The notes under the pieces: model-generated
What the model was told of the DNA's origin: nothing
What the model saw: only the letters and a program-made list of their open reading frames with translations
Database searches by the model: none
Assembly (NCBI GenBank): GCA_020438245.1
Contig: JAGQUY010000042.1
Span: 1 to 5,105, forward strand
DNA from: Bacteroidota bacterium
Lineage (GTDB): Bacteria > CLD3 > SB21
Direction: 5' to 3'
Length of the DNA stretch: 5,105 nt
Shown here: positions 1 through 5,105 of the stretch, piece by piece
How positions within the stretch are numbered: position 1 is the stretch's first letter
Layout: each line of letters starts with the position of its first letter
Translations under genes and position numbers: made by a program

Positions 1-1308
1 CTGGATACCTGGTTTTCTTCGTGGCTCGTGCCCTTTTCTGCCATGGGATGGCCCCGCCAAACAAAAGACCTGGACTATTTTTATCCGACCAACCTGCTGG
101 TGACCGGCCCCGACATAATCTTTTTTTGGGTGGCGAGAATGATCATGGCCGGTCTTGAATTTACCGGCAAGGTGCCCTTTCATCAGGTTTATTTCAACGG
201 AATTGTTCGGGACGAAAAAGGCCGGAAAATGAGTAAATCACTCGGCAACGGCATCGACCCGATTGAAATCATCAATAGCCATTCGGCCGATGCCCTCCGA
301 TTTACGCTGGTGGACTTGAGCGCCGAAGGCCAGGACATCCATCTTTCCGAAAAGCATTTTGAGCTGGGTCGTAATTTTGCAAACAAGGTTTGGAATGCAT
401 TTCGATTTCTGGCGCTTCAGAAAGAAGCATGTCCGGGTTCGTTTCCGTCCCTTCCCGTTGCTTCAGACGAGCTGGAACTTTCCGATAGATGGATACTGAG
501 CAAATATCATCGCGCGGTGGAAGGCATCACCAACGGCCTGGAAGAATACAAACTCCACGAGGCCATGCACGCCGCCTATAGGTTTTTCTGGTCAGACTTT
601 TGTGACTGGTATCTGGAGGTTATCAAAGACCGTCTATACAACAGTCCAGAAGAAACGAAAATACGCACCTTGAATACCGCGTTATATATCGTCGAAGGGA
701 CCATGAAACTGATGCATCCCATTGTGCCGTTTATCACGGAGGAAATCTGGCAACGGCTCGACGTACGGGGAGAGACCGACAGCATCATGCTGCAGAAATG
801 GCCGTCTGTTGATGCCAAATGGATTGATGCTCGAGCCGAAAAGGATTTTGAGTTGTTGCAGGAAGTTATCACAGGCGTACGCAACGTCCGAAGCGCGATG
901 AACGTACCGCCGTCCAAGAAATCGGATCTCTTGCTGGTCTGCGACGATGCAAACGTCCGTGCCCTCCTGTCTGCCGAATGGACGCGGATTTCCCAGCTTG
1001 CGCGAACCGAAAAAGTGACCGTATCGGCCGCGGCATCCAAGCCAAAGAATGCGGCCAGCGCGGTGGTTGCCGGAATCCAGATGTATATTCCGCTTGAGGG
1101 GATTATTGACCTGGGTATCGAACGGGAAAGACTTCAAAAGGAAATTGATCGTCTGGAGATTCAAATCGGAAGCATCCGGCAAAAGCTCGGCAATGAATCG
1201 TTTGTTGGCCGGGCCCCTGCTCAGGTGATCGAAAAAGAAAAAGCAAAATTGGCAACTTTCCAGGAGAATATTTCCAAACTCAAGACATCCGTCGAGCAAA
1301 TGAACTGA
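1..1308 (+). CDS. valS: Valine--tRNA ligase (ValRS), C-terminal half, 5'-truncated by the window edge
   Basis: Cytoplasmic class I aminoacyl-tRNA synthetase that charges tRNA-Val with valine using ATP. The frame is open from base 1, so 435 residues are visible, about half of a usual bacterial ValRS (roughly 880-950). Numbering from the first codon, residues 2-7 are DTWFSS, a conserved ValRS block. A block including DIIFFWVARMIM follows. The KMSKS signature, which positions ATP and the tRNA end, is at 76-80 (bases 226-240), within GRKMSKSLGN. An anticodon-binding helical domain spans about 160-300, with a W-rich FFWSDFCDWYLE stretch. Residues about 369-433 form a charged heptad-like segment with the conserved FVGRAPAQVIEKEKAKL motif, the C-terminal coiled-coil arm typical of ValRS that contacts tRNA. 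The HIGH motif and the editing domain lie upstream, outside the window. The GTG at 28 is an internal Val codon, not the start. The stop TGA overlaps the ATG of the next gene. Identification is very secure. Confidence 0.98.
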   Translation: MDTWFSSWLVPFSAMGWPRQTKDLDYFYPTNLLVTGPDIIFFWVARMIMAGLEFTGKVPFHQVYFNGIVRDEKGRKMSKSLGNGIDPIEIINSHSADALRFTLVDLSAEGQDIHLSEKHFELGRNFANKVWNAFRFLALQKEACPGSFPSLPVASDELELSDRWILSKYHRAVEGITNGLEEYKLHEAMHAAYRFFWSDFCDWYLEVIKDRLYNSPEETKIRTLNTALYIVEGTMKLMHPIVPFITEEIWQRLDVRGETDSIMLQKWPSVDAKWIDARAEKDFELLQEVITGVRNVRSAMNVPPSKKSDLLLVCDDANVRALLSAEWTRISQLARTEKVTVSAAASKPKNAASAVVAGIQMYIPLEGIIDLGIERERLQKEIDRLEIQIGSIRQKLGNESFVGRAPAQVIEKEKAKLATFQENISKLKTSVEQMN

Positions 1309-1310
1309 TG
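1306..1310 (+). other. TGATG stop/start overlap coupling valS to the methyltransferase gene
   Basis: The valS stop TGA (1306-1308) shares its last A with the ATG (1308-1310) of the downstream gene. The preceding bases offer only a weak purine patch (GAGCAAATGAA), not a good ribosome binding site. Terminating ribosomes would therefore plausibly re-initiate here, and both genes should lie on one mRNA. The overlap is seen directly; the coupling is inferred. Confidence 0.8.
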
Positions 1311-2207
1311 CCATTTGAAGAGCGGCTCAAATCATCTCGCATACTGTTGTTGGACGGGGCCACCGGCAGTGAATTGGAGCGCCGCGGTATCTCTACGGAA
1401 TTGCCACTTTGGTCTACGATAGCTCTCCTTTCGAAGGAGGGGAGAAGTGTATTGCGCAGGCTGCATCAGGACTATATCGAGGCAGGCGCCGTGCTAATTA
1501 CCGCAAACACCTTCCGAACCAACCCGTATACACTGAAGAAAGAGAGTCTGGAAGATAAGGCCGCTTATCTGACAAGAGCGGCGGTGGACGATGCCCGTTC
1601 AGCCATGGATGCGGCAGCCATGCCATATGAGGTTTTTATCGCCGGGTCCGTGGCACCGGTAGAAGACTGCTATCGGCCCGATCTTGTTCCGAAAGAAGAG
1701 GTGTTGTGGGACGATCATCGTCGCCACATTGACCATCTTTATGAAGCTGGTGTGGATCTAATATTAATTGAGACCATGAACACGATAAGGGAAGCCATGC
1801 TGGCTGCACAGTATGCCATCGAAACGGAAAAGCCGGTCATGGTCAGCTTTATTCTTAAGGATCCGGAACACCTCCTCGGCGGGGAAGAAGTACTCCGTGC
1901 ATCTGGTGAAATCGCAGCACTTGGTCCTTCGGCCATTTTACTGAACTGCATCGGATTGGACCTTCTGAAAGACGCGATGGGCGTTCTCAGAGCCGGTGTC
2001 TCTGGTCCCGTCGGCGGCTACGCCAATGTCGTTGATACCGGAGACGCTTTGGATCCGGAAGGCTATGCAGTACGGATGAAAGAATTAGCCGAGGCTGCGG
2101 AAATGAAAATCGTAGGCGGATGTTGCGGCACTACGCCCGAGCACATATCCTGCTTGAAAGAAAAACTACGGTCGCATCCTACGGATTCAGGCAGCAACCT
2201 CGGATGA
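1308..2207 (+). CDS. Stand-alone homocysteine S-methyltransferase family protein (MmuM-like)
   Basis: A 299-residue zinc enzyme of the Hcy-binding (pfam S-methyl_trans) family. It is predicted to move a methyl group to homocysteine to make methionine in the cytoplasm. The (beta/alpha)8 barrel fills the whole protein: LLLDGATGSELERRG at 13-27 is the N-terminal signature, TANTFRTN at 65-72 and LIETMNT at 153-159 are conserved strand ends, and the three zinc-binding cysteines are present (C214 in LLNCIG; C272 and C273 in VGGCCGTTPEHI). Length fits the single-domain family. There is no cobalamin- or folate-binding domain, so it is not MetH. The methyl donor (S-methylmethionine, SAM or another) cannot be read from sequence, so no gene symbol is given. 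The ATG at 1308 puts DGATG at the usual distance from the N-terminus. There is no strong Shine-Dalgarno before it, and the TGATG overlap with valS suggests translational coupling. Its last 21 bases overlap the oppositely oriented kinase gene. Confidence 0.92.
   Translation: MPFEERLKSSRILLLDGATGSELERRGISTELPLWSTIALLSKEGRSVLRRLHQDYIEAGAVLITANTFRTNPYTLKKESLEDKAAYLTRAAVDDARSAMDAAAMPYEVFIAGSVAPVEDCYRPDLVPKEEVLWDDHRRHIDHLYEAGVDLILIETMNTIREAMLAAQYAIETEKPVMVSFILKDPEHLLGGEEVLRASGEIAALGPSAILLNCIGLDLLKDAMGVLRAGVSGPVGGYANVVDTGDALDPEGYAVRMKELAEAAEMKIVGGCCGTTPEHISCLKEKLRSHPTDSGSNLG
2187..2207. other. 21-bp tail-to-tail overlap of the convergent methyltransferase and kinase genes
   Basis: The methyltransferase ends with codons TCA GGC AGC AAC CTC GGA TGA. 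The same bases on the other strand read TCA TCC GAG GTT GCT GCC TGA, the end of the kinase. Codons are in exact antisense register, so each stop codon is the complement of a serine TCA codon in the partner gene. No intergenic space remains for a conventional terminator, so the two transcripts must overlap at their 3' ends unless termination happens inside coding sequence. Confidence 0.9.
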
Positions 2208-5105
2208 CGCAGTGGATTTGGACCATTTCTCTATCATGTTTTGAACAATTGCGGACTTAATAGGTTTTGTGATATAGTCGTCCATACCGGCGGAGATGCA
2301 TTTTTCCCGGTCGTCTTGCAGCGCGTTGGCCGTCATGGCAATAATTACCGGCTGTTTTCTTAGATCATCGGAGTCCCGTATTTCGCGTGTTGCCTCCAAT
2401 CCGTCCATCTCCGGCATTTGCATATCCATGAGTACAATATCAAAGTTTTGTTTTGATACCAATTCCACGGCTTCAAGTCCGTTATTCGCGACGACGCAAC
2501 GGTACCCCATTTTATCAAGCATATGGGTCGCCAATTTCTGATTAATCGGGTTGTCCTCAGCAAGGAGTATACGCAATGTATGCTCTACTATAACCGGTGC
2601 CTCCACCGCTGGCACGGCAGACGCTTTGATTGCTTCCGTTGTCGCCGGCGCGGTATTCAATGCTTGTTCGATAATCTCAAATAGTTGTTTTCGCCTCGTT
2701 GGTTTTGATAGGATGCCTGAATAGGGTATTCCTGAAGAGGTAATGATCTCCTTTCGGACCCTGGAAGCCATAAACGCTATAGGTGGGGCTTGTGCAGCAC
2801 TCTGAACAATGGAAGCCAGCTCCAGCCCGCCCATGTCGGGCATAGTCAGATCGATCAGGAGCAGGTCAAATACTTTTCCCTTCGAAATCTCCAGTAAGGC
2901 TTCAGGTCCTGAAGAAACGCAAGTTCGCCTAAGACCTCCCAACGCCAACCACTGACTCAGGATGCTTAGCTGAAGCGTGTTATTATCGACGATCAAGATG
3001 TGCCTATTTTGAATGCATGACGGAGCTTCGAGCCTGTCCGGTTTGGCATCTGCGACTCCCAGTTTAATGGTAAAGTAAAAAGTTGATCCCTGTCCTTCCA
3101 CACTGGTCACCCCAACATGTCCTCCCATCAATTCAACTAACCGGGCTGAAATGGCCAGTCCGAGGCCGCTCCCCCCGAATTTCCTGGAGGTCGAAGAATC
3201 TACCTGGGAAAACGATTTGAAGAGACGTCCCATTTTTTCCTGAGGAATTCCGATTCCAGTGTCCTTGACTTTGAATTTTAATCGGATTTCCCCATCCAGA
3301 TCGTTTTCGTCTCTCATAGATTGAACCGCAACGGACAGTACAATTTCTCCCTCTTGCGTGAATTTTATGGCATTGTTCAACAAATTGACGAGCACTTGCC
3401 GCAATCTGGTTACGTCGCCAACAAAAGACTTTGGGACATCATCTTCGATGGTGTATAGCAAATCGATCGTTTTGTCCGATTTGGACGAAATCAAGTCCAG
3501 GGTATCTTCCACTGTCTGACGCAGATCGAACGTGGTTTGCTCCAACTCCATCTTGCCCGATTCAATCTTGGAGTAATCAAGGATATCGTTGATTATGGTC
3601 AGGAGGGCGTCACCGCTTATCCGGATGGTGTTCACATAGTCCAGTTGTTCCCTGTTGAGTGGGGTAGTTTCAAGCAACTCAGCCATGCCGATAACTCCAT
3701 TCATGGGTGTCCTGATTTCATGGCTCATGGTGGCCAGAAAGTCAGCCTTGGCCTGCGCCGCAGACTCTGCAACCTCTTTCGCCACGCGCAATTCGTCTTC
3801 AGAGCGACGTTGATTAATGGCCACCGCAACCTGATTGGATACGTATTCCAGAATTTCCACATCTTTTACCGAATACAGCGCTTCATTGTCATAGCTTTGT
3901 ACGGCCATGCAACCAAAAACAGAATCGCGAATTTTCAAAGGAACTCCGATCCAGACAGCGCTCGGTTCGCCGGAGCGGCGCACGACCCCCCTGGAAACCA
4001 GTTCCCGTATTCGGCTGGCAGGGGCATACAAGGTCTTACCGGTTCTCAGCGTATACTCGGTCAATCCGTACCCGAAAGGTTGCACAGGCGGTGCGTCAGA
4101 ATGATCATCTACGTAGTACGGAAATGAAACCGTATTGTCCGTTCGGTTCCACAGGGCGATATAGAAGTTGTTGGCGTTGATGAGGCGCTTCAGTTCGGTG
4201 TGGATGAACTGATATAGAGCTTCCAAAGAAAGGCATTGGTTCGCTTCATTGGCGATTCGGTAAATAATCATCTTAATGGTCTCGTTTCTTTTGCGTTCCG
4301 TAATATCGAGACCGTAAATATTGACATATTCTTCATCGGTGACGTGTGAAAAAGTTAACACGTAAGTGGATCCATTGATGTCAACATCGGATTCTTTCTT
4401 GCGGCCCTGCTGAAAAACCATTGCGGCTTTGTTCAATACGTCGAGAGGCGCAAAACCACCGACGTGGCATTTCCAATGATCAAGGAGCGGTTTGCTGGCT
4501 CTATTTGCATATAAGACACGACCATTGGCCGTGATTCGCAAAATGGGGTAGGGATTTTCATCGGGAAACTTTGATAGGCTCCGCATTCTAGCCTCTTCTT
4601 TTCGGCGTTCCCGAATGTCACGATACATAGCCATAATACCGATGTTGCCGCCCTCCAATACGATCGGCTTGCAAATCAGCGCAACGTCCATTTCGAGCCC
4701 ATCCTTGTTCGTTCGTCGCGTTTCCATTTCCACCACATCATGCAGGGCGCTTGTGCGGATAACCCTGGATTCATTGAGCAAATCCGGCGGGACAATAAGT
4801 TCATGAAGTGGCCGACCGTGAACTTCCTTGAACGTGTACCCAAAGAGAGACGTGAATTCACGATTGGCCTGCATAACAATGTTATCGCGGTTCAAAAGAA
4901 CAATTGCCTCCGGTGCATTGTCAACCACGGATTGAAAGTACGCCTTCTGAATTTCCAACTGTTTCTTCAGATCCTCCCCTGATCTAACATGATGCAGGAG
5001 CGGAGCAATCAATTGAAAATAGAACACCGGTGAGGCGATCAGGACGATTGTGATCGCATGGACAATATTCTTGACGTCAAAAGGCCAATTTAAGAAGAGG
5101 TTAAT
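2187..5105 (-). CDS. Membrane-bound PAS-PAS-GAF hybrid sensor histidine kinase with two receiver domains, 5'-truncated
   Basis: Two-component sensor that autophosphorylates and relays phosphate through its own receivers. Numbered from the GTG at 5027 (residue 1), with 26 more residues readable to the window edge. Order: TM helix about -13 to 11; PAS/PAC about 30-142 (starts FQSVVDNAPEAIVLL, ends YRDIRERR); second PAS about 150-246 (FPDENPYPILRI ... GLDITERKR); GAF about 252-405 (NFYIALWN, WIGVPLKI); coiled linker 406-427; HisKA with SHEIRTPMNGV and phospho-acceptor H436; HATPase about 535-657 with N-box N548/N552, G1 DTGIGIP at 589-595 and G2 GGSGLGLAIS at 618-627. REC1 spans about 676-790 (D681, N682, phospho-site D726, K775). 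After an Ala/Pro-rich linker, REC2 spans about 818-935 (E824, D825, D868, T899, K921). No HPt domain follows; the tail ends SSEVAA. The kinase core and REC2 look fully active, while REC1 has Asn at one acidic-pair position. The frame has no stop up to 5105, so the start lies outside. Ligand and output partner are unknown. Confidence 0.96.
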   Translation of the reverse strand: MNLFLNWPFDVKNIVHAITIVLIASPVFYFQLIAPLLHHVRSGEDLKKQLEIQKAYFQSVVDNAPEAIVLLNRDNIVMQANREFTSLFGYTFKEVHGRPLHELIVPPDLLNESRVIRTSALHDVVEMETRRTNKDGLEMDVALICKPIVLEGGNIGIMAMYRDIRERRKEEARMRSLSKFPDENPYPILRITANGRVLYANRASKPLLDHWKCHVGGFAPLDVLNKAAMVFQQGRKKESDVDINGSTYVLTFSHVTDEEYVNIYGLDITERKRNETIKMIIYRIANEANQCLSLEALYQFIHTELKRLINANNFYIALWNRTDNTVSFPYYVDDHSDAPPVQPFGYGLTEYTLRTGKTLYAPASRIRELVSRGVVRRSGEPSAVWIGVPLKIRDSVFGCMAVQSYDNEALYSVKDVEILEYVSNQVAVAINQRRSEDELRVAKEVAESAAQAKADFLATMSHEIRTPMNGVIGMAELLETTPLNREQLDYVNTIRISGDALLTIINDILDYSKIESGKMELEQTTFDLRQTVEDTLDLISSKSDKTIDLLYTIEDDVPKSFVGDVTRLRQVLVNLLNNAIKFTQEGEIVLSVAVQSMRDENDLDGEIRLKFKVKDTGIGIPQEKMGRLFKSFSQVDSSTSRKFGGSGLGLAISARLVELMGGHVGVTSVEGQGSTFYFTIKLGVADAKPDRLEAPSCIQNRHILIVDNNTLQLSILSQWLALGGLRRTCVSSGPEALLEISKGKVFDLLLIDLTMPDMGGLELASIVQSAAQAPPIAFMASRVRKEIITSSGIPYSGILSKPTRRKQLFEIIEQALNTAPATTEAIKASAVPAVEAPVIVEHTLRILLAEDNPINQKLATHMLDKMGYRCVVANNGLEAVELVSKQNFDIVLMDMQMPEMDGLEATREIRDSDDLRKQPVIIAMTANALQDDREKCISAGMDDYITKPIKSAIVQNMIEKWSKSTASSEVAA
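4995..5066 (-). other. Transmembrane helix preceding the first PAS domain of the kinase
   Basis: Reading the minus strand, this stretch encodes a run of about 24 mostly hydrophobic residues (ITIVLIASPVFYFQLIAPLL at its core), followed by a basic and polar HHVRSGEDLKKQ segment that enters the cytoplasmic PAS stack. Kinases with this layout often have an earlier helix separated from this one by a short external loop. The residues before it here (INLFLNWPFDVKN) fit such a loop, but the first helix lies outside the window. Confidence 0.75.

Noticed and set aside
28..30. GTG as a possible start codon for the first gene
   Set aside because: The frame is open to base 1, and the codons before the GTG encode LDTWFSSWL, part of a conserved ValRS block. 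The GTG is an internal valine.
576..1040. 154-codon open frame on the minus strand inside valS
   Set aside because: It shadows valS, with Ser/Arg-rich low-information translation and no recognisable motif.
682..1314. 210-codon open frame on the minus strand across valS
   Set aside because: It is antisense to the well-conserved ValRS C-terminal half, its translation matches no recognisable domain, and valS coding is certain here.
1423..1441. Hairpin CTCTCCTT-TCG-AAGGAGGG with a perfect Shine-Dalgarno-like AAGGAGG inside the methyltransferase gene
   Set aside because: An in-frame TTG follows at 1452, but starting there would remove the essential DGATG signature. The motif simply encodes Lys-Glu-Gly in a conserved open frame, so it is probably chance.
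2208..2260. Possible terminator for the valS-methyltransferase transcript just after the 2207 stop
   Set aside because: No stable inverted repeat followed by a T-tract was found on the plus strand here, and the bases code for REC2 of the kinase.
3537..4127. 196-codon open frame on the plus strand opposite the kinase
   Set aside because: It is antisense to the HisKA and GAF coding region, with no recognisable domain or convincing start.

Overview
The window is a 5.1 kb piece of a bacterial chromosome, almost entirely coding. It holds two co-directional genes on the + strand (the 3' half of valS, then a stand-alone homocysteine S-methyltransferase) facing one long gene on the - strand, a multi-sensor hybrid histidine kinase. 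The two outer genes run off the window ends: valS lacks its 5' half and the kinase lacks its extreme 5' end. There is no gene-free stretch. No RNA gene, CRISPR array, insertion sequence or phage remnant was seen.

Organism: base composition looks moderate, near 50% GC by eye. The large PAS-PAS-GAF hybrid kinase and the style of the ValRS C-terminal half suggest an environmental Gram-negative bacterium, for example Desulfobacterota or an FCB-type candidate phylum. This is an impression from sequence style only, and the phylum cannot be fixed here.

Layout: 1-1308 is valS (KMSKS loop, anticodon-binding domain and C-terminal coiled coil are visible). The second gene starts at 1308 in a TGATG stop/start overlap, which suggests translational coupling, and ends at 2207. 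The kinase reads right to left from beyond 5105 to 2187. Its order is TM helix - PAS - PAS - GAF - HisKA - HATPase - REC - REC. The 3' ends of the methyltransferase and kinase genes overlap tail to tail by 21 bp.

Functional links: valS and the methyltransferase probably share a transcript, joining tRNA charging with methionine/homocysteine metabolism. The kinase is a separate, oppositely transcribed unit and need not be related to them. I found no clearly undescribed system. The points most worth a second look are the in-register convergent overlap, the Asp-to-Asn change in the acidic pair of the first receiver domain, the absence of an HPt domain, and the valS/homocysteine methyltransferase coupling.
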